NCBI GenBank assembly: GCA_963766345.1 | Contig: CAVXZL010000015.1 | Coordinates: forward strand, 79,920-143,919 | DNA: 64,000 nt | Direction: 5' to 3' | Source: DASVFB01 sp963766345 | GTDB lineage: Bacteria; Actinomycetota; Thermoleophilia; Gaiellales; Gaiellaceae | Part shown: positions 34,946 through 43,460 of the stretch, in pieces | Numbering within the stretch: the first letter of the stretch is position 1 | How the letters are laid out: the number at the start of each line of letters is the position of its first letter | Translations under genes and position numbers: made by a program | The notes under the pieces: generated by a model | Databases searched by the model: none | Seen by the model: the letters and a program-made list of their open reading frames with translations, nothing else | What the model was told of the DNA's origin: nothing

Positions 34946-36157
34946 TCAGAAATGGCTCGTGACGCCCGCGGGATCCTCGTCGGCGTTGCCCGCCGGCGCC
35001 GGGTCCTCGAACCACGAGTGCCAGTACGTGCCGTCGTCGAGATCCTTCGCGAGCTTCGTCAGGCGGAGCGGATGGAACGTGTCGCACATCACCGCGAGCT
35101 CGTGCGTCTCCGTCATGCCGATCGACCTCTCGGCGAGCCCCGGCGCCGGCCCGTGCGGGATCGCCGACGGGTGGAGCGTCACCGACCCGATCTCGACAGC
35201 CTTACGCGACGAGAAGTTCCCGTCGACGTAATAGATCATCTCCTCGCTGTTCAGGTTCGAGTGGTGATACGGGATCGGGATCGCGAGTGGGTCGAAGTCG
35301 AGCTTGCGCGGACAGAACGAGCAGATGACGAAGTTCCGCCCCTGGAACGTCTGGTGTGACGGCGGCGGCATGTGGATGCGGCCCGTGATCGGCTCGAAGT
35401 CGTGGATCGAGAACGTCCACGGATAGACGTAGCCGTCCCAGCCGACGACGTCGAACGGGTGGTAGTCGAGGACGTACGTCTGGTAGCCGCCGCGCACGCG
35501 CACGCGCACGTGGAACTCGCCGCGCTCGCGATGCGTGTCGAGCTCGGTCGGCGGATGGATGTCGCGGTGGTAGTACGGCGCATGCTCGAGCAACTGCCCG
35601 TACTCGTTGCGGTACCGGCGCGGGATCTCGATCAGCCCCGGTGACTCGAAGACGAGGTAGCGCTGCTCCGAGCCGTCGTCGGCGGCGACGCGGTAAGTCG
35701 TGCCGCGAGGAATGACGACGTAGTCGCCGGGCTTGTACGGGATGCGGCCGAAGATCGTCTCGATCGCGCCGGAGCCTTCGTGGACGAAGATCACCTCGTC
35801 GCCCTCACCGTTGCGGAAGAAGTAGTCCATCGAGTCCGTCGGCCTGCAGAGCGAGATCTCGACGTCGTCGTTCCACATCAGCAGCTGTCGGCCCTCGAGC
35901 GCGTCGCCGCCCGCGTCGACCTCCCACGTCTTCAGATGAAGCGGGCGGTGCTCGTCCGGCACCCATTCCTTCCGCTCGATCGGCTCGAAATCGCCGAGCT
36001 TCTCGACGCGGCAGGGAGACGTCAGGTGGTAGAGGATGGACTCGTTCCCCTCGAAGCCCTCGAGGCCCATGACCTCCTCGGTGAGCAACGTGCCGTTGTC
36101 GCGAAACTGCACATGGCGCTTGCGCGGCACGTCGCCGAGGCGCTGGTAGAACGGCAT
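34946..36157 (-). CDS. hgmA: homogentisate 1,2-dioxygenase
   Basis: A 403-residue cupin-type Fe(II) enzyme opening the ring of homogentisate to maleylacetoacetate. Recognised from FYQRLGDVPRKRHVQFRDNG, DEVIFVHEGSGAIET, GDYVVIPRGTTYRV, DVVGWDGYVYPWTFSIHDFEP, NSEEMIYYVDGNFSSRK and LHPSAIPHGPAPG, the last holding an iron-ligand region. Start ATG 36157; longer readings run into the MarR gene. It lies 10 bases after the MarR stop and its end is near the unknown gene, so MarR-hgmA-unknown-fahA is one operon. maiA and hppD are not in the window. Confidence 0.95.
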   Translation of the reverse strand: MPFYQRLGDVPRKRHVQFRDNGTLLTEEVMGLEGFEGNESILYHLTSPCRVEKLGDFEPIERKEWVPDEHRPLHLKTWEVDAGGDALEGRQLLMWNDDVEISLCRPTDSMDYFFRNGEGDEVIFVHEGSGAIETIFGRIPYKPGDYVVIPRGTTYRVAADDGSEQRYLVFESPGLIEIPRRYRNEYGQLLEHAPYYHRDIHPPTELDTHRERGEFHVRVRVRGGYQTYVLDYHPFDVVGWDGYVYPWTFSIHDFEPITGRIHMPPPSHQTFQGRNFVICSFCPRKLDFDPLAIPIPYHHSNLNSEEMIYYVDGNFSSRKAVEIGSVTLHPSAIPHGPAPGLAERSIGMTETHELAVMCDTFHPLRLTKLAKDLDDGTYWHSWFEDPAPAGNADEDPAGVTSHF

Positions 36158-36167
36158 GGCGCGGAGT

Positions 36168-36623
36168 CTAGTCCGAGGCTTCGGGGTCGAGCCGCTCGAG
36201 GAAGGTGCACAGCGTGCCGAGCTCTTCCTCGCTGAAGCGGGCGCCGAACAGCTCGCGGATCGCTGCGAAGTGGTCGACGGTCGCGGTCTGCAGCTTCGCC
36301 AGCCCCTCGTCGGTGAGCTTTGCGTAGACGACGCGCGCGTCGCTGGCGCACGCGGCCTTCTCGACGTAGCCGCAGTTCTGCAGCCCGTCGAGCAGGCGCG
36401 TGATGCCGGAGGGCGTGAGCAGCACTTGCTGGGCAAGGTCGACGCGCCGCATCATCCGGTCGGGAGCGCGCGACAGCCGGATCAGCACCTCGTAGTCGTT
36501 GATCGTGAGGCCGTGATCGCTCACGAGCTCGCGGTCGAGCCCGCGGACGACCGCGGCGTGCGCCCGGACGAAGTGGATGAAGGCCTGGACCTCCAATCCT
36601 TCGAGGGAAACCTGCGTGCTCAC
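36168..36623 (-). CDS. MarR-family transcriptional regulator
   Basis: A 151-residue winged-helix regulator: FIHFVRAHAAVVRGLDREL dimerisation helix, LTINDYEVLIRLSRAPDRMMRRVDLAQQVLLTPSGITRLLDGLQ recognition region and the wing CGYVEKAACASDARVVYAKLTDEG. The GTG at 36623 is the reasonable start. It heads the homogentisate operon and is divergent from an ABC exporter, so it could control either. A 19-bp inverted repeat at 36739-36757 in the shared gap is a plausible operator. Confidence 0.92.
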   Translation of the reverse strand: MSTQVSLEGLEVQAFIHFVRAHAAVVRGLDRELVSDHGLTINDYEVLIRLSRAPDRMMRRVDLAQQVLLTPSGITRLLDGLQNCGYVEKAACASDARVVYAKLTDEGLAKLQTATVDHFAAIRELFGARFSEEELGTLCTFLERLDPEASD

Positions 36624-36738
36624 GTTCCCAACTGTAGTTCGATTTCGGGCGGGTAGCCTAAGAAAGTGCTTCTCCCGGCGCCGTCCTCCAGGCCTCTCGC
36701 CCGCGATCACACGGCGCGCTGCCGCGTCCTCGGTCGCC

Positions 36739-36757
36739 CCGATAGCGCGGCTATCGG
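36739..36757. promoter_or_regulatory. 19-bp inverted repeat, candidate MarR operator
   Basis: Arms CCGATAGC and GCTATCGG separated by GCG, a perfect palindrome in the 179-bp gap between the MarR gene and the ABC exporter. Size and symmetry fit MarR-dimer sites. It lies 46 bp before the exporter GTG. Confidence 0.5.
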
Positions 36758-36802
36758 AGCTCCCTGCGTCCTTGCATCGCTTGGTGCTCGCGACCGAGAG
36801 GC

Positions 36803-37789
36803 GTGGCAACGGCACCGGAAGAACCACTAGTGGCCGACGAGCACGGCATCGAGGTCTGGTCCCTCGTCCGGACGTTCAAGGACGTTCACGCCGTGCAGGG
36901 CATCAACCTCCGCGTCGAGCCCGGGGAGATCTACGGCTTTCTCGGCCCGAACGGCGCCGGCAAGTCGACGACGATCCACATGCTCACGACGCTGCTTCCC
37001 CCGACGTCGGGCACCGCGTTCGTCGCGGGGCACGACATCGTCAAGGACGGGCCGGCCGTCCGAGGCTCGATCGGCGCGGCGCTGCAGGAGGCGGCGCTCG
37101 ACCCGTACCTCACCGGACGGGAGCATCTGCGGCTGCAGAGCGGCCTCCACGGCATCCCGAAGCGCGAGCGCGGAGAACGGAGCGACGAGCTGTTGACGCG
37201 CGTCGGCCTCACGCGCGCGGCCGACCGCAAGGTGCAAACGTACTCGGGCGGGATGAAGCGGCGCCTCGACCTCGCGCTCGCACTCGTCCACCGGCCGCGG
37301 ATCCTCTTCCTCGACGAGCCGACGACCGGGCTCGATCCTCAGAGCCGCAACGCGCTGTGGACCGAAGTCGACCGCCTTGCGAAGGACGAGGGCGTCACGG
37401 TCTTCCTCACGACGCAGTACCTCGAGGAGGCGGACGTCCTCGCCGACCGCGTCGGGATCATCGACCACGGGAAGATCGTCGCCGAAGGCACGCCGGAGGA
37501 GCTCAAGGCGACGATCGGGCGGCAGACAGTCGTCGCGACGCCGAAGGACGCCGAACAGCTCGACCACGCGGCGGCGATCCTCGAGCGCTTCGGCGAGCCG
37601 ACGCGCGCGTCGCCCGGGGCGACCGCCGTGATGCTGAACGGGAAGGGAGACCTCGCCGACGTGTTGCGCGCGCTCGACGGCAGCGGCATCGCCGTGGAGG
37701 ACCTGCGGCTGCACGCGCCGTCGCTCGACGACGTCTTCCTCGCGAAGACCGGCCGCATGCTCGAGGGCGACGAGGAGCAGAGCGAATGA
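36803..37789 (+). CDS. ABC exporter ATPase, DrrA type
   Basis: A 328-residue ATPase. Walker A is GPNGAGKSTTIHML, the Q-loop is near LQEAALDPYLTGREHL, the signature is YSGGMKRRLDLALAL, Walker B is ILFLDEPTTGLDP, and the switch is VFLTTQYLEEADVLADRVGII, the typical daunorubicin-resistance (DrrA) pattern. A DUF4162-like C-terminal domain (about 245-320) completes it. With the two following permeases it forms an exporter of drugs or lipids; substrate unknown. GTG 36803 is taken as start; ATGA overlap with the first permease. Confidence 0.93.
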   Translation: MATAPEEPLVADEHGIEVWSLVRTFKDVHAVQGINLRVEPGEIYGFLGPNGAGKSTTIHMLTTLLPPTSGTAFVAGHDIVKDGPAVRGSIGAALQEAALDPYLTGREHLRLQSGLHGIPKRERGERSDELLTRVGLTRAADRKVQTYSGGMKRRLDLALALVHRPRILFLDEPTTGLDPQSRNALWTEVDRLAKDEGVTVFLTTQYLEEADVLADRVGIIDHGKIVAEGTPEELKATIGRQTVVATPKDAEQLDHAAAILERFGEPTRASPGATAVMLNGKGDLADVLRALDGSGIAVEDLRLHAPSLDDVFLAKTGRMLEGDEEQSE

Positions 37790-38562
37790 GCATCGCGATG
37801 CGCGACGTCTTCCTGATCGCGTGGCGCTCGTCGCGCCGCACGATGCGGCAGCCGGCGGCCGTGATCGTGCCGCTGACGTTCCCGCTGATCCTGCTTGCGG
37901 TCAACTCGAACGGCCTCAAGGCCGCGACGCGCCTGCCCGGCTTTCCGACGCACTCCTTTCTCGCGTTCTTCCTCCCGTTCGCGTTCATCCAGGGAGCGCT
38001 CTTCGCGGCGATGACGGCGGGGACCGACCTCGCGCGCGACATCGACACCGGCTTCTTCAACCGCCTCGCGCTCACGCCGCTGCGCGGGATGGGCCTCGTC
38101 GTCGGCCAGCTCGGGGGGGCGCTCACGCAGGCGTTCCTCCAGGCGATCGCCTACCTCGCGGTCGGCCTCCTCCTCGGCGTTCACTTCGCGAGCGGGCCGG
38201 GCGGGATCCTCGTGTTCCTCGTGCTCGCGCTCCTGATCGCGGCCGCGTGGGGTATGACCGGCATCTGGATCGCGTTGCGCACGGGCTCCGGCGAAGCCGT
38301 GCAGTCGCAGTTCCCGCTCCTCTTCTTCTTCATGATCATCTCGTCGATGAACCTGCCTCGGAACCTGATCGAGGTGAACTGGTTCAGGGACGCCGCGACG
38401 CTCAATCCCGTCTCGTACATGATCGAGGCGCTGCGGAGCCTCGTCATCGAGGGCTGGAACATGCAGGCTCTCGCGCTCGGCTTCGCGGTGTCGATCGGCG
38501 CGGTCGCCGTTGCGATGGGGCTCGCCAGCATCGCGCTGCGGAAGAGGATGACGCGCACGTGA
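37786..38562 (+). CDS. ABC-2 type permease (exporter subunit 1)
   Basis: A 258-residue membrane protein with six helices, ABC2_membrane family (DrrB-like): LIAWRSSRRTMRQPAAVIVPLTFP at the start, GTDLARDIDTGFFNRLALTPLRG cytoplasmic coupling loop, LNPVSYMIEALRSLVIEGWN near the end. The ATG overlaps the ATPase stop by 4 bases and its own stop overlaps the next GTG, so the three genes are coupled. Confidence 0.9.
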   Translation: MSIAMRDVFLIAWRSSRRTMRQPAAVIVPLTFPLILLAVNSNGLKAATRLPGFPTHSFLAFFLPFAFIQGALFAAMTAGTDLARDIDTGFFNRLALTPLRGMGLVVGQLGGALTQAFLQAIAYLAVGLLLGVHFASGPGGILVFLVLALLIAAAWGMTGIWIALRTGSGEAVQSQFPLLFFFMIISSMNLPRNLIEVNWFRDAATLNPVSYMIEALRSLVIEGWNMQALALGFAVSIGAVAVAMGLASIALRKRMTRT

Positions 38563-39336
38563 GCCGCGGCTCGATCCTCTCCGTCACGCTCGCGCTCGAC
38601 GTGGCGCCAGTTGACGATCCTGCGGAAGAACCCGTCGCTCTTCCTGCCGCCGATGCTCTTCCCGCTGATCAACTTCGCGGCATTCGCCGGCGGGCTGTCG
38701 CGGTTGCGCCACGTGCCCGGGTTCGACTTCAAGGGCGGCTACACGTCGTTTCAGTTCGTCTTCGTGCTCCTGCAGTCGGCCGCGTTCGGCGGCGTCTTCA
38801 CGGGATTCGGGATCGCGCGCGACTTCGAGCGAGGCTTCGCGCGGCGGCTGATGATCGCGTCGAAGCACCGGAGCGGGATCGTCTTCGGCTACGCGCTCGC
38901 GTCGTTGACTCGCTGGACGCTCGTCGCGTTCATGCTCACGATCGTCGCGCTGATCGCGCACATGCAGGTCGGAGGGAGCGGCGTCGACCTCTTCGGGCTC
39001 TACGTTCTCGCGCTCATCGTCAACGCCGCCGGGCTGCTGTGGGCGTGCGGGATCGCGATGCGCTTCCGGTCGGTACAGGCAGGGCCGCTGATGCAGACGC
39101 CGATCTTCATCCTGCTCTTCCTCTCGCCCGTCTACGTGCCGCTCGTGCTGCTTCAGGGCTGGATCCACTCGGTCGCGAGGCTGAACCCGCTCACGTACAT
39201 CCTCACGTCGGGCCGCGGCTTCATCTCCGGCGAGCCGACCGACGTCGCGCTCGCCTTCACGATCGCGTTCGCGCTGCTCGGCTGCCTCGGGATCTGGGGC
39301 CTCCGCGGACTGAAGCGCGCGGAGCAAGTCGTTTAG
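38559..39336 (+). CDS. ABC-2 type permease (exporter subunit 2), one apparent frameshift
   Basis: About 258 residues if one extra base near 38596-38600 is ignored. The first frame starts at GTG 38559 (overlapping the previous stop) with SRGSILSVTLAL; the second frame continues with TWRQLTILRKNPSLFLPPM, the expected ABC2_membrane start, then RDFERGFARRLMIASKHRSG, LLFLSPVYVPLVLLQGWIHS and LNPLTYILTSGRGFI. Read alone, the second frame can begin only at a TTG (38611), which would lose the first amphipathic helix. It is homologous in layout to the preceding permease, so the exporter is probably a heterodimer. Confidence 0.85.
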
Positions 39337-39403
39337 AGAAGCGCTACGGTCAACTCCGAACGGGGGGGTTGGTGAACCGAGCGGCTCCGACGACACTGAA
39401 GAC

Positions 39404-39517
39404 ATGCGGCACGTCGTTTGCGTCTTGCTCGGCCACCTCTTCGAGGAGCCCACGACGATCCTCGGCTTCACGATGCGGCGCTGCTCGCGCTGCGGGAAGA
39501 CGGAGCCGAGCGGCTGA
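39404..39517 (+). CDS. possible 37-residue zinc-ribbon-like protein
   Basis: An ATG-started ORF of 37 codons between the exporter and the convergent DUF1385 gene, stopping 2 bases short of it. It carries CVLLGH near the start and CSRCGKTE at the end, so two Cys/His pairs are spaced as in small zinc-binding proteins (C-x3-GH ... CxxC). Upstream CTGAAG is a weak ribosome site. The motif arrangement makes it more than chance, but no homologue was checked. Confidence 0.45.
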   Translation: MRHVVCVLLGHLFEEPTTILGFTMRRCSRCGKTEPSG

Positions 39518-39519
39518 GG

Positions 39520-40293
39520 CTAGGCGAGCTCGCGCTCGAGCACGGAAGCGGTGGCGCGGAGCGCGATGCGCGTCTCGTCGAGCGCCGGCTCCCGGGTCGT
39601 CAGGCGCTGGAGCGCGAGACCGGGCAGGAGCAGAAAGCCGAGCTGCTTGACCTGGGCGAAGCGCCAGATCTCCATCGTCGCCGCGAGTGCGACCGCGGTG
39701 ACCGCCACGGGCGTCCAGAGCTCGGGCGCGAGCGGCCAGAAGCGGTCCGCGAGCCAGGCCATCGGCATCGCGAGCGCGGCGAAGTTCGTGCCGCAGCGGC
39801 GGGAGAAGCGTTTCGGGTACGCCCGGCCTTCCCAGGTGGCGATGAGGTTGCGCTCCTCGACGGCTCCGATCGCGCGGTGCTCTGCGCCGTGGAGCCGGAG
39901 CGTCCTGCCGCGGAGCATCCACACCCCGAGGGCGATCGTCGCGGTCAGGCCGACCGGCGTCCGCCAGCCGTCCGGCAGGACGAAGAGGAGAAAGGGCGCG
40001 ATGAGCGCTGCGAGGAGCAGCGGGCGCTCGCGCCTGCCCGCCACGCCGGAGCGGCGGAAGAGGGGCGCCAGGGAGAGGCCCAGCCGCGCCAGGCCGCGGG
40101 CGAGGGGAATCCTGTGGAGCCATTCGGGAAGCGCCGGCATCGCACCCTCTCGGAGCGACCCGTCGTTGCCGGCGAACGCCCAGTAGCGCTCGCTGACGAT
40201 CACGACGCCGTTCGGCCGCGCCATCCCGCCCAGCCGAGGCAGCTCGGCAGACGCGTCAGCGCGCGCAAGGATCGCCTCGAGACCCTGCCCCAC
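39520..40293 (-). CDS. DUF1385 membrane protein (YqhQ-like)
   Basis: A 257-residue membrane protein matching DUF1385: LGGMARPNGVVIVS at the start, LHGAEHRAIGAVE, and YPKRFSRRCGTNFAAL are the three conserved blocks; about four helices follow or separate them. The Bacillus relative is YqhQ. The conserved His/Glu/Cys residues suggest metal binding but the function is unproven. GTG 40293 is the start. In other actinobacteria the family often lies near peptide release factor or rpmE genes; that context is absent here. Confidence 0.85.
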   Translation of the reverse strand: MGQGLEAILARADASAELPRLGGMARPNGVVIVSERYWAFAGNDGSLREGAMPALPEWLHRIPLARGLARLGLSLAPLFRRSGVAGRRERPLLLAALIAPFLLFVLPDGWRTPVGLTATIALGVWMLRGRTLRLHGAEHRAIGAVEERNLIATWEGRAYPKRFSRRCGTNFAALAMPMAWLADRFWPLAPELWTPVAVTAVALAATMEIWRFAQVKQLGFLLLPGLALQRLTTREPALDETRIALRATASVLERELA

Positions 40294-40315
40294 ATCCCCA
40301 TTGTGCCCTCACAGA

Positions 40316-40343
40316 AGGCCGCCCGGTAGGTGCCGGGCGGCCT
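40316..40343. terminator. intrinsic terminator hairpin, 11-bp stem
   Basis: Perfect inverted repeat AGGCCGCCCGG with a 6-base loop, lying between the small membrane ORF stop (40375) and the DUF1385 start. It should end the XRE-DUF2339-small ORF transcript. Confidence 0.7.
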
Positions 40344-40374
40344 ATTTGCGAGTCGTATCGGTCCTAGCTGATCG

Positions 40375-40452
40375 TTACCAGACGCCGCGCGAGAAAAATC
40401 CGAGCAGTGCCAGAACGACGATGATGATCAAGATGATCCAGAGAATGCTCAA
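40375..40452 (-). CDS. 25-residue single-helix membrane peptide
   Basis: A TTG-started ORF encoding SILWIILIIIVVLALLGFFS and a short RGVW end, that is one transmembrane helix. An excellent AAAGGAGG ribosome site stands 5 bases before the TTG, and an intrinsic terminator follows the stop, so expression is well supported. Such tiny hydrophobic peptides occur widely in actinobacteria and are often unannotated. Function is unknown. Confidence 0.6.
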   Translation of the reverse strand: MSILWIILIIIVVLALLGFFSRGVW

Positions 40453-40502
40453 CAGGGCCTCCTTTGGATGACGGTAGGACAACGGCGGAGGCGGCGATCT
40501 GG

Positions 40503-43178
40503 TTACGCGGACGCGGCGGATCCGTTTTCGGGGCGCGCGCCGAGGCGCTGGTAGAAGAATCCGCCAAGGAGCAGAACCGCTCCGACGGCGAGAAACGACA
40601 GCGCCCGCGTGATCGAGCTGAGGCGTGAGAGGTCGTAGACGAAGAGCTTTGCGAGGCTGACGCCGAACAGCACCAGCCCGCCGACGCGCAGCCCTGCGCT
40701 GCTCCGGCGGAGCCCGACGTAGAGCAGCGTGAGCCCGAGCGCGCCCCAGAGCGCGCTCACGGCGGTGTGGCCGCTCTGGAAGTTGGTCGTGACGTCGCGC
40801 GGGCCGATCCATTCGGCGGCCTCGAGGATGCACAGAGACAGGCCGTAGACGGTCAGCGCGGCGGCGAGCCACGTGCCGATCGTCCGGAGCTTCGTCTGCA
40901 GCCCGTCGAGGCCGGCGTCGAGGGCGTCGCTGCCCGGGGTCTGCGGCGGGTGGCAGAGACGGGCGGCGACGTAGGTCGCGAGCGTCAGCGCGGCAAGACC
41001 GAGAGCCCCGTGGCCCGGGTGCCGGCTCGCCGAGAGGAGGTCGGCCGGGGTCGCCTCCGCGGCGAACGAGAGCGCGAATGCGAGGAAAAGGTAGACCGCC
41101 GCGCCGAGCTGGAAGCGTCGCTCGGATGCGACGGCCACGAGCGCGGCGAACGCGACGGCGCTCGCCGACCAGACGGCGACGAGCCGCTGGCCGTGGACGA
41201 GCTGAGTCTCCCCGGCGGCCGCGACGATCGCGCCCAGCGACCAGAGGAGCGTCGCGAATGCGCGGTCGCCTCGCTCGAGGAAGAACGCCGCGAGGCAGCC
41301 GTACAGCGCGGCCACGGCGAGATACGCCGCGCCCTCCAGTCGGCCGTCCAGCAGCGTCGATACTGCGCCGAGCGTGAGCAGGAGGCTCACGGCGACGGTG
41401 CCGTACGCGACCGTCGGATCGGGCCAGAGGCGCCGCTGGCGTGCCTGGACGAGAACGGCGGCGAGGAGCAGAGCGCCCGCGACTTCGAGGAAGGCATACG
41501 AGTAGAGCGCGGCGGTGAGGCTTCTCGGGTCGTAGAGCGTCGTCTTCGCCAACGCGACGCCGCACCAGACGAGTCCGGCGGCGGCGACGGCGGAGCTCCG
41601 GCGCGGCAGCCCGAGCGCGACCGCGACAACTCCGACCAGTGCCCACAGGCCGGTGACGACGACGTGCCCGTGATCGAAGCCCGCCGCGACGCCGCCGGGC
41701 CAGACGCGCACGTAGAGCTCGAGCACGGCGAGCGCCGCCGCGTCGGCGAGGAGGACGGCTGCGAGCGCGGACGCAGTGACCTGGATCCCACGCCGGTTCC
41801 CGGCGAAGGCGGCCCACAGCGGCAGCTTCGTCCACTCCACCGCCCACAATGCGACCGCGCCCGAGGCGAGTGCCACCGCGACGAGGCTCGCGGCGCCCGC
41901 GGCAGGATGCGCGCCGGCCTCGAAGAGCTGCCTGGGCGGCGCGTCGACGGCGAGCGCATGCGCGAGCGCGAGGAGCAGGTAGGCGAGCGCGCCGAGCGCG
42001 AACCTCGGCTCGCGGAGCCGGCGCGCGATCCACGCGAGCGCTGCGGCCTCGGCGGCCCACGCGTAGGTGAGGCTTCCGCCGGACAGCAGGTCTGCGACCG
42101 CGACCGCGCCGAGCGCGAGGGCGAGCGCGATCACGATCGAGCCGAGGTCGCGGCCGCCCTTGCGCACGTAGAGGGGGGCGCCGGCGGCGGCGTACGCGAC
42201 CGCAAACGCGAGCAGGTCGATGCCGCGGTAGACGCGACCGCTCTCCGAGAACAGCTCGAGCGCAAAGACGAGCGCAAGGCCCGCGCTGCCGACGACGAAG
42301 GTCGAGGCGGTGGCGTCGATGCGGGCCGACGCGCTGCGAAGCTGGCGGCCGATTCCGGCGGCGAGGTAGGTGCCGCAGAAGGCGGCGGCGAGCACGAGGA
42401 GCTCGGAGTCCGGTCGCGCACGGTCGGCGAAGAGCAGCAACGCTTGCGGCGTGCCGGCGATCGCGGCCGCGACGAGCAGCCCGCGCCAGCGAAGCGAGAC
42501 GGACACGGCGGCCGCGGCGGCCACCATGAAGGCGACGAACGCCGTCCCGACCGGCGTCAGGCTGCTGTCGAGAGCCAGGAGCGCGGGCGCGACGATCGCG
42601 CCGAGTAGCCCGATCGCGGCGAGGAGCTGCTCTCGCCACACGAGTGAGACCGCGACGCCCGCGGCCGCGATGGCGGCCGCAAAGACGAGCCCCGCCCCCT
42701 CTGGAACGAGGTCGTAGAGCGCCGTGGCGGCGAGCAGGGTCGCGTAGCCGCCCGCGAGGCCCGCGCCGACCGCGGCGACGGGGGCGTGCAGCCGGCCGTA
42801 GCGGCGCCGCAGTTCGAGTCCGGCGACGAAGACGATCGTGGACGCTGCGTCTCCGAGCGCGACCCGGATGCCCGGCCCGATCCAGCCGCGGTTCACGGCG
42901 AGCGCGAAGAAGAAGGCGATGCCGAGGACCGTCACGACGCCGCCGGCAACTGCGAGGCCCTTCGCGCCGAAGACGGTTGCCCAGTCGATCTCACGCTTCG
43001 GTCTTGGCGGCGGCGCGGGTCGCGCGGGGCGCGGGGGCGGTGCGACGACGGCACGCGCCGGGACGCGAGCGGGCGCGGGGCGCGCAACGGGCGGCGCCGT
43101 CGCCGGCGTAACTGCACGCTCGAGTGCTTCGAGGCGCCGCTCGATCCGGTCCAGCCGGTCGAGGACGTCGCTCGTCAT
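40503..43178 (-). CDS. DUF2339 polytopic membrane protein
   Basis: An 891-residue protein with an N-terminal coiled coil (LDRLDRIERRLEALERAV), a Pro/Ala/Arg-rich linker to about residue 60, then about 25 hydrophobic helices to the end. The block IDWATVFGAKGLAVAGGVVTVLGIAFFF followed by GWIGPGIRVALG is the signature of DUF2339, also GLVFAAAIAAAGVAVSLVWREQ. Family function is unknown; it is a large envelope protein. It overlaps the XRE regulator gene by ATGA, so the two form an operon. Confidence 0.9.
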   Translation of the reverse strand: MTSDVLDRLDRIERRLEALERAVTPATAPPVARPAPARVPARAVVAPPPRPARPAPPPRPKREIDWATVFGAKGLAVAGGVVTVLGIAFFFALAVNRGWIGPGIRVALGDAASTIVFVAGLELRRRYGRLHAPVAAVGAGLAGGYATLLAATALYDLVPEGAGLVFAAAIAAAGVAVSLVWREQLLAAIGLLGAIVAPALLALDSSLTPVGTAFVAFMVAAAAAVSVSLRWRGLLVAAAIAGTPQALLLFADRARPDSELLVLAAAFCGTYLAAGIGRQLRSASARIDATASTFVVGSAGLALVFALELFSESGRVYRGIDLLAFAVAYAAAGAPLYVRKGGRDLGSIVIALALALGAVAVADLLSGGSLTYAWAAEAAALAWIARRLREPRFALGALAYLLLALAHALAVDAPPRQLFEAGAHPAAGAASLVAVALASGAVALWAVEWTKLPLWAAFAGNRRGIQVTASALAAVLLADAAALAVLELYVRVWPGGVAAGFDHGHVVVTGLWALVGVVAVALGLPRRSSAVAAAGLVWCGVALAKTTLYDPRSLTAALYSYAFLEVAGALLLAAVLVQARQRRLWPDPTVAYGTVAVSLLLTLGAVSTLLDGRLEGAAYLAVAALYGCLAAFFLERGDRAFATLLWSLGAIVAAAGETQLVHGQRLVAVWSASAVAFAALVAVASERRFQLGAAVYLFLAFALSFAAEATPADLLSASRHPGHGALGLAALTLATYVAARLCHPPQTPGSDALDAGLDGLQTKLRTIGTWLAAALTVYGLSLCILEAAEWIGPRDVTTNFQSGHTAVSALWGALGLTLLYVGLRRSSAGLRVGGLVLFGVSLAKLFVYDLSRLSSITRALSFLAVGAVLLLGGFFYQRLGARPENGSAASA

Positions 43179-43459
43179 GTCGACGGCCGCAGCTCGACGA
43201 GGAGCTCGCAGTCGAGCGCCGTCGCGATCCCGAGGAGCGTGTCGATCCGCGGCGGACGCCCACCGCTCTCGAGGCGCGCGATCGCCGACTGCGTCGTGCC
43301 GCAGAGCTCCGCGAGCTGTTGTTGCGAGAGGCCCATCTCGGCCCGGCGAGCGGCGACCTGCTCGGCGATCTGCGCGAAGAACCAGCCCTGATCGGCGTGT
43401 GCCAGCTTGCGCCGGAGCTGCTCGAGCGGAGGCTTACGCGCCTTCGACTCGTATCTCAT
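43175..43459 (-). CDS. XRE-family helix-turn-helix regulator
   Basis: A 94-residue protein: a 30-residue helical start, then an HTH_3 domain (EQVAARRAEMGLSQQQLAELCGTTQSAIARLESGG, PRIDTLLGIATALDCEL). It is of the short HigA/HipB-like type often autoregulating, but no toxin gene is next to it; instead the partner is the DUF2339 gene. The ATG sits at the predicted transcription start, so the message is probably leaderless. A perfect 16-bp palindrome covers the -10. Confidence 0.9.
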   Translation of the reverse strand: MRYESKARKPPLEQLRRKLAHADQGWFFAQIAEQVAARRAEMGLSQQQLAELCGTTQSAIARLESGGRPPRIDTLLGIATALDCELLVELRPST

Positions 43460-43460
43460 A

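Noticed and set aside
40375..42639. 754-codon ORF in a second frame of DUF2339
   Set aside because: Composition is Arg/Ala-rich noise; only its last 25 codons form the separate small membrane ORF that I kept.
43175..43459. XRE protein as antitoxin of a toxin-antitoxin pair
   Set aside because: The coupled gene is a large DUF2339 membrane protein and no RelE/HipA-like toxin is adjacent.
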